This document shows positions 28,218 to 39,393 of a stretch of 64,000 nt of DNA, in pieces. The DNA is taken from contig NZ_JACJJL010000007.1 in NCBI RefSeq assembly GCF_016899955.1, positions 102,168-166,167 of the forward strand, in the 5' to 3' direction. Position 1 is the first letter of the stretch. Each line of letters starts with the position of its first letter. The DNA is from Marseilla massiliensis (lineage in GTDB: Bacteria; Bacteroidota; Bacteroidia; Bacteroidales; Bacteroidaceae). Both the position numbers and the translations under genes were made by a program. The notes under the pieces were generated by a model, which worked only from the letters and a program-made list of their open reading frames with translations, was not told the DNA's origin and did no database searches.

Positions 28218-29747
28218 ATGTTTGAAAATCAACCCAAAGGTCTTTACGCGTTGGCATTGGCCAACACAGGCGAGCGATTCGGATATTACACGATGCTTGC
28301 CATCTTCGTCCTGTTCTTGCAGGCTAATTTCGGTTTCTCGGCAGCCACAGCGGGCAACATCTATGGCGGTTTCCTCGCCTTGGTTTATTTCTTGCCTGTG
28401 CTTGGCGGCATACTTGCCGATAAGTTTGGTTTCGGGCGCATGGTCACACTGGGCATCGTGGTCATGTTCATTGGCTACTTGCTCATGGCCCTTCCGCTTG
28501 GCACCAACACCGTGGCGCTGATTGCCATGTTCACGGCATTGGTGCTGATAAGCCTCGGAACTGGCCTGTTCAAGGGCAACCTGCAGGTAATGGTAGGCAA
28601 TCTCTACGACAACCCGGAGTATGAAAACCGCCGTGATGCGGCTTTCAGCATATTCTACATGGCCATAAACATCGGTGCCATGTTTGCCCCCAGCGCAGCC
28701 GTTTGGGTGATGGGCTGGGCACAGCGCACCTTTGGGGTGAGCGAGACCGACGCTTATCACTATGCTTTCGGTGTGGCTTGTGCGTCGCTTATAGTGTCGA
28801 TGGCCATCTACTACGGCTTCCGCAGCACCTTCCGCCACACCGAGACAACATCGGCCCCGGCCAAGAACGCCGGCTCGGCAGGCGCAAAAGCCGACGACGC
28901 CCACCACGGAGTGAGCGACAAAGACCGCATCGTGGCTCTTTGCCTTGTGTTTGTCGTCGTGATATTCTTCTGGATGGCATTCCACCAGAACGGCCTTACG
29001 CTCACGTTCTTTGCCCGCGACTATGTCGTTACGAGTGTGAGCGGCATAGTCGGAATGGAGTTCAACGTGCTCAACCTCCTGCTCGTCATATTCATTGTCT
29101 ACGCTTTGTTCGGGCTGTTCCAGTCGAAGACATCGCGCGGTAAAGGCATCTCTGCCGCAGTGATATTGCTCAGCATTGTCGGCTTGGTTTACCAATACAG
29201 CAGCCAGGCAGAGTCGGTTGCCGTGAGCGCCCCCATCTTCCAGCAGTTCAACCCCTGCTTCGTTGTTGCCCTGACACCTGTGTCGATGGCAATATTCGGG
29301 TGGCTGGCCAAGACAGGCCGCGAGCCTTCGGCTCCTCGCAAGATAGCCTACGGTATGCTTGTGGCCGGCGTAGCCTATGTGCTCATGTGCGTTGCTTCGT
29401 TCGGCCTGCCCACGCCCGAACAGATAACTGACCCGGCCATGGCTTCGGGCGACTACCGCGTTTCGCCCAACTGGCTTGTCAGCACCTACCTCATACTCAC
29501 CTTTGGCGAGCTGCTGCTCAGCCCCATGGGCATATCGTTTGTGTCGAAGGTGGCCCCTGTCAAGTATAAGGGACTGATGATGGGCGGTTGGTTTGCAGCC
29601 ACGGCAGTGGGCAACTACCTCACCAGCGTTGCTTCATGGCTCTGGGGCCTGCCCGTATGGATTGTGTGGGCCGTGCTCATAGTGTTGTGCCTGATGGCCG
29701 CACTGTTCATGTTCGCTATAATGAAGCGTCTCGAAAAGGTTTGCTAA
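28218..29747 (+). CDS. Proton-dependent oligopeptide transporter (POT/PTR2 family)
   Basis: This encodes 509 residues and 12 or more membrane helices. The N-terminus has the POT signature GERFGYYTMLAIFVLFLQ (about 18-35, ExxER-type motif region), and FKGNLQVMVGNLYD (about 119-132) matches the second family signature. These MFS carriers import di- and tripeptides with protons. A charged linker, about residues 210-235 (AGSAGAKADDAHHG), separates the two halves. It is the last gene of the operon and is closed by a terminator. Confidence 0.9.
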   Translation: MFENQPKGLYALALANTGERFGYYTMLAIFVLFLQANFGFSAATAGNIYGGFLALVYFLPVLGGILADKFGFGRMVTLGIVVMFIGYLLMALPLGTNTVALIAMFTALVLISLGTGLFKGNLQVMVGNLYDNPEYENRRDAAFSIFYMAINIGAMFAPSAAVWVMGWAQRTFGVSETDAYHYAFGVACASLIVSMAIYYGFRSTFRHTETTSAPAKNAGSAGAKADDAHHGVSDKDRIVALCLVFVVVIFFWMAFHQNGLTLTFFARDYVVTSVSGIVGMEFNVLNLLLVIFIVYALFGLFQSKTSRGKGISAAVILLSIVGLVYQYSSQAESVAVSAPIFQQFNPCFVVALTPVSMAIFGWLAKTGREPSAPRKIAYGMLVAGVAYVLMCVASFGLPTPEQITDPAMASGDYRVSPNWLVSTYLILTFGELLLSPMGISFVSKVAPVKYKGLMMGGWFAATAVGNYLTSVASWLWGLPVWIVWAVLIVLCLMAALFMFAIMKRLEKVC

Positions 29748-29758
29748 TCATGTCGTAT

Positions 29759-29801
29759 TGCGGCGGAAGGGTGGCCGATAGGCTCCTTTCCGCCGCATTT
29801 T
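29759..29801 (+). terminator. Intrinsic terminator after the POT transporter
   Basis: Arms TGCGGCGGAA (29759-29768) and TTCCGCCGCA (29788-29797) form a 10-bp perfect stem, followed by a short T-run. It lies 11 bp after the stop codon. Confidence 0.85.
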
Positions 29802-29820
29802 CTTACCCGTCTCTCCGCCC

Positions 29821-30768
29821 ATGACTGTTGGTCTGCTCCTTGTTTCGTTACTCACTTTCGTCGAACTAAACTGCGAAAACCTTTTCGACTGCCGCCACGA
29901 CAGCCTGAGGGCCGACACCGAATTCCTGCCCGAAGCACCGCGCCACTGGACTGCGTCGCGCTATTGGCGCAAGCTCGACAACATCGGGCGGGCCATACTC
30001 TCGTGCGGTGAAGACAGCACCGACTGCTACATACCCGACCTCGTTGCTCTATGCGAGGTGGAAAACGACACTGTATTGCGCGACCTGACCAAGCGTTCGC
30101 TGTTGCGCAACGCGCGCTACGGTTACGTAATGACCGACTCGCCCGACGATCGCGGCATCGACGTGGCTCTGCTCTACCATGAGTTTTCGTTTGCCCCAAT
30201 CACCCATGCGTCGTTGCGGGTGGCCCCGGTGCGCGGGATGAGGCCCACGCGCGACATACTCTACGTTGCGGGCAGGGTTATCACCGACGACACTTTGCAC
30301 ATCTTTGTGGTGCATGCCCCGAGCCGCCGTGGCGGTGAGCGGGCCACGCGGAGGCACCGTCTGGCCGTTGCCGGGCGATTGTGCGAGGCCATCGACTCGG
30401 TGCGCACAGTGCAGCCGGGGGCGTCGATTATCGTGGCAGGCGACTTCAACGACTATGCCGCCGACAGCGCGCTGGCCTACATTGGGCGGCATGGCATGGT
30501 CAACGTCACCGCCAGGGCCCGCGGCAGCCATGGTGCAAAGGCCACATACAGGTATGATGGCAAGTGGGGGAGCCTTGACCATGTGTTCTTGAGTGGCAGC
30601 CTGATGCCTCGTTTTGAATGGAGCAGGGTCAACGACTTGCCGTTTCTTACCGAGCCCGACGCCACCTACGGTGGAGTGAAGCCCCGCCGCACTTACGTTG
30701 GCTACCGTTACCGCCGCGACGGATACAGCGACCACCTGCCGCTTGTGGTTCGTCTGCGCCTGCGATAG
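29821..30768 (+). CDS. Endonuclease/exonuclease/phosphatase (EEP) family protein
   Basis: This encodes 315 residues. EEP fold motifs in order: VELNCENLFD (about 14-23, metal-binding Asn/Glu), PDLVALCEVEN (catalytic Glu near 79), VVHAPSRRGGE, ASIIVAGDFNDYA (Asp/Asn pair near 206) and SDHLPLVVRLRLR at the C-terminus (catalytic His). This Mg-dependent family includes nucleases and phosphatases of lipids or nucleotides. A short hydrophobic N-terminus (MTVGLLLVSLLTF) may be a signal or anchor, so it may act outside the cytoplasm. The exact substrate is not predictable. Confidence 0.82.
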   Translation: MTVGLLLVSLLTFVELNCENLFDCRHDSLRADTEFLPEAPRHWTASRYWRKLDNIGRAILSCGEDSTDCYIPDLVALCEVENDTVLRDLTKRSLLRNARYGYVMTDSPDDRGIDVALLYHEFSFAPITHASLRVAPVRGMRPTRDILYVAGRVITDDTLHIFVVHAPSRRGGERATRRHRLAVAGRLCEAIDSVRTVQPGASIIVAGDFNDYAADSALAYIGRHGMVNVTARARGSHGAKATYRYDGKWGSLDHVFLSGSLMPRFEWSRVNDLPFLTEPDATYGGVKPRRTYVGYRYRRDGYSDHLPLVVRLRLR

Positions 30769-31551
30769 GGCAGGGCCGAGTCTGTCGTGGGTGGTTTACA
30801 CCACCAATTCCTGAATATTGCCTTCCGTTTCTTGTTGCTGCACACCGCCATGCCTTCGGCTATGGAGTCAAGCAATCTGCATGGATATTATGCTCTGTCG
30901 CTTTTTGGCCAGATGGATATAAGGATAGGCTTGCCTGCCGGCAGTTGTTTCGTCACAGAAATTCCGACAGCGTTTCATACTCCTTTTTCCTGCATCCTCG
31001 TTGTTTCTTTGACTCTACACACAGCGCAGAGACGCCGCTCATGCATGCCACAGGCATGTATGCCGGTAGTCGAAACAGTCATTGCCCTGCCTTCAACGCT
31101 TTGGTGTAGACGGCGCATGTCGCTTCCGGTCTGCCCCAAATTGGCAGTTACAGTCTGATGTGATTTAGTTGTTATGCCGTGCAGATTGGCCGCTGCCTTT
31201 GCTGCAGGCGTAACGTGATAAGCACGCTGCAAAGTGGCCAGCAAGGTGCTGGAACATGACGAAAGCACATTGAAAGCCGGGAAAGGCAAACAATGCGCAT
31301 CCCGTCTGTCTCATCACCGGTTTTGCATAAATGTTTACGATGCCATAACCCGTTGCCAAACCGGCCATATTGCATTGCAAAGCGGCCCGTATCAGCGCGC
31401 GGTTTGGCCCTTCTGGCCATGCCATACGGCAGGTTTTCAATCGCCGTGTGCCCCAGTTGGCTATGTGCCTGGTATTCAGCTGTTTGCCCGATTGGATGGC
31501 TTTCGTCGCATTCTTTTACAAAATGCTGTCGCCCCATTGCTTGCCGCGTGT
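30769..31551. other. Gene-free stretch between convergent genes
   Basis: About 780 bases with no convincing gene on either strand; the open frames present have unbiased composition and no family motifs. It includes repeat block C and ends at the MFS terminator. It could be a degraded gene, but I find no recognisable protein remnant. Confidence 0.4.
31340..31450. repeat. Intergenic degenerate repeat block C
   Basis: Units include ACCCGTTGCCAAACCGGCC, TTGCAAAGCGGCCCGTATC and ATGCCATACGGCAGGTTTTC (31419-31438). They share the alternating TTGCC/CGG-CCG/TTTTGCA pattern of the dispersed family. It lies between convergent genes. Confidence 0.55.
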
Positions 31552-31598
31552 ACGAAAAAGCCGCATGCACCAGCACTTAAGCTGGCGTATGCGGCTTT
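31552..31598 (-). terminator. Intrinsic terminator of the MFS transporter gene
   Basis: Arms AAAGCCGCAT (31557-31566) and ATGCGGCTTT (31589-31598), with an inner stem CCAGC/GCTGG. Read on the minus strand the hairpin ends in TTTTTCG, as expected for the gene ending at 31672. Confidence 0.85.
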
Positions 31599-31671
31599 GC
31601 ATGTAGGTGTGAAAACCCACGCCTTTGGCTCTCCTTCCAGTCCTGCTTGTGCGTTGCAGGCCTCGGTCAGG

Positions 31672-33330
31672 TTATTCCGTTATGTTGGGCTCCTCAAGTC
31701 GGTAGCCGTATTTCTTGTCTACAATCTTGAGCACAAACCCTAATATCAGAGCTGCCACGCCGAGGCAGGCCAGCATTACCAGTGGCACTGTATAGTCGTA
31801 AGACATGGCAGCCTCTTCGGGTGATATCAATCCGTTTTTCAAGTCGGACACGAGTTGCGGGTTGGTCTGGTCGAGCACCTTTCCGATGAGCAGCGGGAAG
31901 AGCCACAGTCCGATGTTCTGAATCCAGAAAATCAGGGCATAGGCACTGCCGATGATCTTGGCGTCGACCAGCTTGGGCACGCTGGGCCACAGTGCGGCCG
32001 GCACCAGTGAGAAGCTGGCACCGAGCACGAGGATGGTGACGTAGGCCACGATGATGCCTCCGACGGCGTTGCCCTTGAACATGGGCAGGATGAAGGCGAA
32101 CGTGAGGTGGCAGGCTATGAGCAGCAGCGAGCCCACCACGAGCATCGAGGCAGCCTTGCCCTTATGGTCGACATAGTTGCCCAGTATGGGGGTTATGCCC
32201 ACGGCCAGCAGCGGGAATACTGCAAACACTGTCTCGGCGCTCTGCCTCATGTAGCCCATGTAGCAGAATATTACGAGCGCTACGACGGCCACCACTTGCA
32301 TGACGCTCTTCATTGTCTTGCCCTTCGAGAAGTTGCTGGCAAACGCTGCGGCGGCCACGATGAGCATGATTACATACTGTATCACCGTCACCGTGTTGCC
32401 GGCCCAGAATGATTCGGGCGACAGCTTGGTGAATGTGAGGTTGCACTGAAGCATGTTGACGGCGTACTTCTGGAACGGGAAGATGGCCGAGTAGTAGAGC
32501 ACACACAGCAATGCCACGAGCCAGAAGCCCCTGCTGCGCAGTATGTTGCCAATGTCGCTAATCTTGAACGGGTCGTCTTTTTCCTCTGCCTCGCCGGTCT
32601 GTGAGTCGAGTTTCTTGTCGAGGAAGAAGTAGACGATGAACATTATGAGGGCTATCATGAGCAGCACGACACCGAAAGCCACCGAGCGCGACACGTCGAT
32701 AACGCCGCCCATCTTGGCAAACACCGGCGAGAATATCATGCAGGTGGCCACGCCCAGGCGTGCCAGTGCCATCTCCGAGCCCATGGCCAGTGCCATCTCG
32801 TGGCCCTTGAACCATTTCACGATGCCTCGCGAAACGGTGATGCCGGCCATCTCGACGCCGCATCCGAATATCATGAAGCCTATGGCCGCAAACTTGGCCG
32901 AGGCCGGCATGCCGAGGTAGAACGGCGATATGCCGAGCTCATCGAAGCCGGGTATGTAGTTGAGGTTTTCGTTGAACCATGTCTCCAGGCTGCTTCCCTG
33001 GAACATCTCTGTCACGGCATACCAGTTGATGGTGGCCCCGACCAGCATCACCGCGCCCGAGAGCACGGCTGTGAACCTTACTCCCATCTTGTCGAGTATG
33101 ATTCCGGCAAAGATGAGGAAGAACACAAACACGTTGAGGAATGTCTCGGAGCCTTGCATGGTTCCGAAGGCGGTAGAGTCCCAACCCCTTGTCGACTGCA
33201 TCAGGTCTTTGATAGGAGAGAGTATGTCCATGAAGATGTAGGAGCAGAACATGGCAAACGCCAGGAAGAACAATACCATCCATCTCATTCCGGCAGAGTC
33301 CCTCAGTGTCTTTTGAATCTTTTCTGTCAT
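31672..33330 (-). CDS. MFS transporter
   Basis: This encodes 552 residues with about 12 membrane helices. The N-terminal half has the layout of a major facilitator (FMDILSPIKDLMQST, then FVFFLIFAGIILDKMGVRFTAVLSG, with a helix 2-3 loop motif). A long charged central loop lies near residues 240-260 (KLDSQTGEAEEKDDPFK). Substrate unknown. The gene follows the DPP5-like peptidase by 108 bp on the same strand, so uptake of peptides or amino acids released by that peptidase is possible but unproven. Confidence 0.8.
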   Translation of the reverse strand: MTEKIQKTLRDSAGMRWMVLFFLAFAMFCSYIFMDILSPIKDLMQSTRGWDSTAFGTMQGSETFLNVFVFFLIFAGIILDKMGVRFTAVLSGAVMLVGATINWYAVTEMFQGSSLETWFNENLNYIPGFDELGISPFYLGMPASAKFAAIGFMIFGCGVEMAGITVSRGIVKWFKGHEMALAMGSEMALARLGVATCMIFSPVFAKMGGVIDVSRSVAFGVVLLMIALIMFIVYFFLDKKLDSQTGEAEEKDDPFKISDIGNILRSRGFWLVALLCVLYYSAIFPFQKYAVNMLQCNLTFTKLSPESFWAGNTVTVIQYVIMLIVAAAAFASNFSKGKTMKSVMQVVAVVALVIFCYMGYMRQSAETVFAVFPLLAVGITPILGNYVDHKGKAASMLVVGSLLLIACHLTFAFILPMFKGNAVGGIIVAYVTILVLGASFSLVPAALWPSVPKLVDAKIIGSAYALIFWIQNIGLWLFPLLIGKVLDQTNPQLVSDLKNGLISPEEAAMSYDYTVPLVMLACLGVAALILGFVLKIVDKKYGYRLEEPNITE

Positions 33331-33438
33331 AATATGAATTGTTATTGGTTAAAGCCCTGTTTTGTTGGTTGGCGGCCGTCGGTGCGGTCGTTCTCCGCAT
33401 GCGGCCCGCCGTTGTCCCGTTGTTGTGGTGGCTATGGC

Positions 33439-35607
33439 TCAGTCTTTCAGCCAGCGGTCGAGCCAGTTGAAGAATGTGCGCTGCCACAGTATTCCGTTCT
33501 GGGGCTTGAGCACCCAGTGGTTTTCGTCGGGGAATATGAGCAGCTCTGCCGGTATGCCCCGCATGCGGGCAGCGTTGAACGCTCCCATGCCTTGGTTGTA
33601 GTTGATGCGGTAGTCTTTCTCGCCGTGGATGCAGAGGATGGGCGTGTCCCACTTGTCGACAAACTTGTGGGGCGAGTTGTCGTATGTCTTCTTGGCCTCG
33701 GCCGAGAGCGGTTTGTTCCAGTAGGCGTCTTCATACTCCCAGTTGCTGAACCAAGCCTCCTCGGTGTCGGTGTACATCGACTCAAGGTTGAATGCCCCGT
33801 CGTGGGATATGAAGCACTTGAAGCGCTTGTTGTGGTGGCCGGCGAGATAGTAGACGCTGAAGCCTCCGAAGCTGGCACCGACGGCGCCGAGGCGGTCTTT
33901 GTCGACGAAGGGCAGGTTTTGGGCTGCGTCGTCGATGGCCGAGAGGTAGTCGTTCATGCACTGTCCGGTCCAGTCGCCGCTCACCTGCTCGTTCCATTCA
34001 GAGCCGAAGCCGGGCAGTCCGCGGCGGTTTGGGGCAACCACCACATATCCGTTGGCGGCCATTATCTGCATGTTCCAGCGGTAGCTCCAGAACTGGCTCA
34101 CCGGGCTTTGGGGCCCGCCTTCGCAGAAGAGCAGTGTGGGGTATTTCTTGTTTGGGTCGAAATTGGCGGGCAGCACAATCCAGCAGAGCATGTTCTTGCC
34201 GTCGGTCGTCTTCACCCAGCGCTGCTGCACCTTGCCTGTGGCTATCTGGTCGAGTATGTGCTTGTTTTCAAATGTCACCTGCTCCACCTTGGTTTTCTTA
34301 GGCTCCTTGCCGGGGTTGACGATGAAAATGTCCGACGGCTCCGACATGCTCTGGCGTATTGCAAGCAGCTTCTTGCCGTCGTTGGCGGGCGACAGTGCCA
34401 CGTAGTCGGCCCAGTCGTTGGTCACCTGGCGCACCTCGCCCTTGAGGTTGGTCTGGTAAACGTTGACGCAGCCGTGCCACACTCCGGTGAACGACAGTGT
34501 CTTCGAGTCGGAGTGCCAGCAGAAGGCGTCGACGTTTGAGTCGAAACTCTCGGTAACGTATGTCTTCTCTCCTGTGGCCCTGTTGTATACGCAGAGGCGG
34601 TTGCGGTCAGCCTCATACCCGTCGCGCGCCATGCTCTGCCATGCAATGTACTTGCCGTCGGGCGAGAACTGCGGGTTGGTGTCATATCCCAGGTTGTTCT
34701 TCAGGTTCTCCTCGCTGTTTACGGCCTGCCCTTTCATGGAGCGGGTCGGGTCGACGGCCACCGGCTTGTAGCCGGCCGGCTTGCACAGGTTGGTGGTTGT
34801 CTTTGTCTCGGTGTCGTAGAGATATATGTCGGAGTCGGTCGAGATGGCATACGCGAGCCCCGTTTTCTTGCGGCAGGTATATGCAATCAGCCTTGAGTCG
34901 GGGCTCCAGTTCAGTTGCTCGATGCCTCCGAACGGTGCCATGGGACATTCGTATGGCTCGCCTTTCATTATGTCTTCGCCCTCGGTTATGCCGTTGCCTG
35001 TCACATCGGCCACAAACGGGTGCTGTATGCTTTCTACGTAGTGGTCCCAGTGGCGGTACATCAGGTCGGTGGCAAGGCGGCCTGTGGCCAGTGGCAGGTC
35101 GTCGGGGTTCTTCTTTATTATGTCGTTGTATGGTATCGATTTTATCAGTATCACCTTCTTGCCGTCGGGCGAAAACTTGAACCCTTCGATGCTTCCTCCC
35201 GACTCAGACAGCTGCTTGCGCCCTGAGCCGTCGGCGTTCATGGCCCATATCTCGCCTTCGCTGATGTATGCGATGCGCTGCCCCTGTTCTATCCATGCGG
35301 GGTCGGTCTCGCTCGTGGCGGCCGTTGTCAGCTGCCTGTTGTTCTTCCCGTTGGCGTCGATGAGGCACAGCACCTGGTGACCTTTGTTCTCCTTGACGCT
35401 GTAATACCCCACCTGGTAGGCTATCTGCTTGCCGTCGGGCGAAGCCGTTGCCGTGGCTATCCGGCCCATGGCCCACAGTGCCTCCGGCGTCATCAGCTTG
35501 TTTTCTACGGTTATGTCGCTCTTGCCGATGTTGGTTGTCGGCGCCGTTTGTGCGTTGCCGGCTAAGGTTAGCAAAGCCGCCGCAGTCATTGCTGTCAATC
35601 TGTTCAT
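33439..35607 (-). CDS. S9 family peptidase, dipeptidyl-peptidase-5-like
   Basis: This encodes 722 residues with a signal peptide (about 1-19, ending AGNAQ). The N-terminal about 430 residues form repeated beta-propeller blades (SPDGKQIAY, SPDGKKVIL, SPDSRLIAY, SPDGKYIAW). The C-terminal alpha/beta hydrolase has the catalytic Ser in GASFGGF (about 579), Asp in HGEKDYRI (about 663) and His in ENHWV (about 696). The Ser motif and propeller resemble Porphyromonas DPP5, a periplasmic enzyme that removes N-terminal dipeptides. It lies between yidC and an MFS transporter. The exact specificity is inferred. Confidence 0.88.
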   Translation of the reverse strand: MNRLTAMTAAALLTLAGNAQTAPTTNIGKSDITVENKLMTPEALWAMGRIATATASPDGKQIAYQVGYYSVKENKGHQVLCLIDANGKNNRQLTTAATSETDPAWIEQGQRIAYISEGEIWAMNADGSGRKQLSESGGSIEGFKFSPDGKKVILIKSIPYNDIIKKNPDDLPLATGRLATDLMYRHWDHYVESIQHPFVADVTGNGITEGEDIMKGEPYECPMAPFGGIEQLNWSPDSRLIAYTCRKKTGLAYAISTDSDIYLYDTETKTTTNLCKPAGYKPVAVDPTRSMKGQAVNSEENLKNNLGYDTNPQFSPDGKYIAWQSMARDGYEADRNRLCVYNRATGEKTYVTESFDSNVDAFCWHSDSKTLSFTGVWHGCVNVYQTNLKGEVRQVTNDWADYVALSPANDGKKLLAIRQSMSEPSDIFIVNPGKEPKKTKVEQVTFENKHILDQIATGKVQQRWVKTTDGKNMLCWIVLPANFDPNKKYPTLLFCEGGPQSPVSQFWSYRWNMQIMAANGYVVVAPNRRGLPGFGSEWNEQVSGDWTGQCMNDYLSAIDDAAQNLPFVDKDRLGAVGASFGGFSVYYLAGHHNKRFKCFISHDGAFNLESMYTDTEEAWFSNWEYEDAYWNKPLSAEAKKTYDNSPHKFVDKWDTPILCIHGEKDYRINYNQGMGAFNAARMRGIPAELLIFPDENHWVLKPQNGILWQRTFFNWLDRWLKD

Positions 35608-35631
35608 TGTTATTGGAGTTTTGGTTATACC

Positions 35632-35661
35632 GCAAGGGCGCCCGCCAAGGGACGCCCTTGC
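35632..35661. terminator. Hairpin between yidC and the S9 peptidase gene
   Basis: Perfect 9-bp arms GCAAGGGCG (35632-35640) and CGCCCTTGC (35653-35661) with a 12-nt loop. It has no T-run on the minus strand, so it may be a weak terminator or an mRNA stabiliser within the operon. Confidence 0.5.
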
Positions 35662-35686
35662 ATTTAGGTTATTATAATGTATGCCT

Positions 35687-37573
35687 TTATTTCTTGCGGG
35701 CCTGTTCGCGCATCCGCTTCATTTCTTCGGCCTGTCGCTGCATTTCCTCGAGTCGTGCGGCCAGCCCGCTGGTTTTCTTGGGGTTGTTCTGGTTTTCCTT
35801 GTAGCGCGCCTCGAGTATGGCAAGCAGCTTCTCGTCGTCGGTGGTCTTGCGCAGTATCCACATTATGGCGGCGCTGAAGAACAGCGAGATGAAGTAATAG
35901 AAGTTGAGCCCGGCAGAGTAATCGTTGAATATGAAGAAGAACATCACCGGCATGAGATACATCATCCACTGCATCATCTTCATCTGTTCGGCCTGCTGGC
36001 CCACCATCTGGTCGCGCTGCTGGCGCATGCTCATGATGGAGTAGAGCACGTTTGCCACGCAGAAGAGTATGCAGGTGAGGCTCAGGTGGTCGCCGATGAG
36101 CCAGATGTTCTTGTTCCACTCAATGATGGGGTCGTAGGTAGAGAGGTCGCTAATCCACAGGAAGCTCTCGCCGCGGAGCTGTATGGCGTTGGGCACGAAG
36201 TTGAACATGGCAATCCAGATAGGCATCTGTATGAGCATGGGCAGGCATCCGCTCAGCGGGCTCACGCCATACTTTGAGTACATTGCCATCATTGCCTGCT
36301 GCTTCATCATCTGGTCTTCGGGCTTGTCGTACTGCTTGGTGGCCTCTTCGAGCTTCGGTCTGAGCACGCGCATCTTGGCAGAGCTCATGTAGCTTTTCTT
36401 CACCATGGGGTATGTAATGACCTTCAGCAGCAGCGTGATGAGTATGAGCACAATGCCCATGTTGAGCCCAAGGCCTGTGAGCCAGTCGAAGACGTAGAGC
36501 GTAAACCACCGGTTGATGATGCGGAAGAGCGGCCATCCGAGGTAGACCAGCCTCTGCAGGTCGAGGTCTTTGCCCGATGTGCTCTCTTTCTCCACGCCTT
36601 GCAGCAGCCTGAAGTCGTTGGGCCCGATAAACATCTCGAGCTCGGTGGGCTTGGCCCCGGTGGGGTCGAAGAACGTCTTGAGCTTGGCGTTGTACAGCTT
36701 GAGGTATCCCGTGCCTTTCTCCTGCGGTATGCTTGTGAGCAGCGAGTTGGCCGCGAAGTCGTCTTTCGAGATGAGCACGGCGCTGAAGAACTGGTTCTTG
36801 AAGGCCACCCAGTCGAGCTTTTCCTCAATCTTCTCGTCTTCCTTGGCCGATGTTTCGCTCAGGTAGTCGGTGCCTCCGTCCTTTTCCTTGTATGTAAGGG
36901 TGGCATACCTGTTCTCAAAGGTGAAGCCTTTTTCCTGCTGTCGGCATTTGTCGCTCCACTCAATGTCCATCTCCTTGTAGTTTGGTGCGAACAGTCCGCT
37001 GAGTCCCTTGGCCTGCACCGACATGCGCAGCATGTAGTCCTTGCCCAGCTTGTAGTCCAGTATGATGGCACCGCCGTTGCCGGCGTCGGCCGTCATGGTG
37101 ACTGTAGAGTCGGTCACGTTTGACGGAGTGAAATACAGGTCTTGCGTGATTATGTTTGTCGTCTTGCCGGCGAGCATGAAGTTCAGGCTTTGTTCGTTGC
37201 CGTCGAACAGCGTCACGTCTTTGTCGCCGTTGCGGTCTTTGAATCCCAGTATGCGCGCTTTTTTCACCACTCCGCCCTTGGTGTCGAGAGTCAGCTCCAC
37301 GCTGCTGTTCTTCAGCACCACCTGTTGGCTTTTGCCGTTCAGTGCAGAGTAGAACAGAGCGGTGGTGTCGTTCTTCGCCCTTTCGGCAGCTTTGGCTTTC
37401 CGGTTGGCTTCCGCCATCTTTTGTTCCTTCTCAGCCTGCTGCTTGATGGCGTTGGCTATGGAGTCTTGTTGGCGTTGCATGGCTATCTGCTCTTCCGACG
37501 GCTGCACGTACCATCCGTAGCCGAAGATGAGCAGGGCCATGAGAATCAGGCCAATAGTCGTGTTCTTGTTCAT
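35687..37573 (-). CDS. yidC: Membrane protein insertase YidC
   Basis: This encodes 628 residues, the long Gram-negative form. It has an N-terminal membrane helix (about 5-22, TIGLILMALLIFGYGWYV), a large periplasmic domain (about 60-350), and then the conserved 60-kDa insertase core with LITLLLKVITYPMVKKSYMS (about 385-405) and SGCLPMLIQMPIWIAMF (about 440-456). The C-terminal tail is basic (MKRMREQARKK), as in ribosome-binding YidC. It inserts and folds inner-membrane proteins alone or with SecYEG. It lies 39 bp downstream of pyrG. Confidence 0.97.
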   Translation of the reverse strand: MNKNTTIGLILMALLIFGYGWYVQPSEEQIAMQRQQDSIANAIKQQAEKEQKMAEANRKAKAAERAKNDTTALFYSALNGKSQQVVLKNSSVELTLDTKGGVVKKARILGFKDRNGDKDVTLFDGNEQSLNFMLAGKTTNIITQDLYFTPSNVTDSTVTMTADAGNGGAIILDYKLGKDYMLRMSVQAKGLSGLFAPNYKEMDIEWSDKCRQQEKGFTFENRYATLTYKEKDGGTDYLSETSAKEDEKIEEKLDWVAFKNQFFSAVLISKDDFAANSLLTSIPQEKGTGYLKLYNAKLKTFFDPTGAKPTELEMFIGPNDFRLLQGVEKESTSGKDLDLQRLVYLGWPLFRIINRWFTLYVFDWLTGLGLNMGIVLILITLLLKVITYPMVKKSYMSSAKMRVLRPKLEEATKQYDKPEDQMMKQQAMMAMYSKYGVSPLSGCLPMLIQMPIWIAMFNFVPNAIQLRGESFLWISDLSTYDPIIEWNKNIWLIGDHLSLTCILFCVANVLYSIMSMRQQRDQMVGQQAEQMKMMQWMMYLMPVMFFFIFNDYSAGLNFYYFISLFFSAAIMWILRKTTDDEKLLAILEARYKENQNNPKKTSGLAARLEEMQRQAEEMKRMREQARKK

Positions 37574-37612
37574 TTCGTTTGCTGTGTTTGTCTTTTGTTG
37601 GCTGTGGCGGTT

Positions 37613-39325
<1,713 letters not shown>

Positions 39326-39393
39326 TTAACGGCTATGGCGTTGCTGATTGTGCTTTTTTGCATCGTGGCTTTCCGTTTCTCGTTTTTAATGCC

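Noticed and set aside
30618..31109. Several 100-160-codon frames in the 30.7-31.6 kb gap
   Set aside because: They overlap each other in different frames, have no motif and partly overlap the EEP gene; treated as non-coding.
32800..34539. A 579-codon plus-strand open frame across the MFS and S9 peptidase genes
   Set aside because: It spans two well-supported minus-strand genes and the gap between them, with no recognisable domain.
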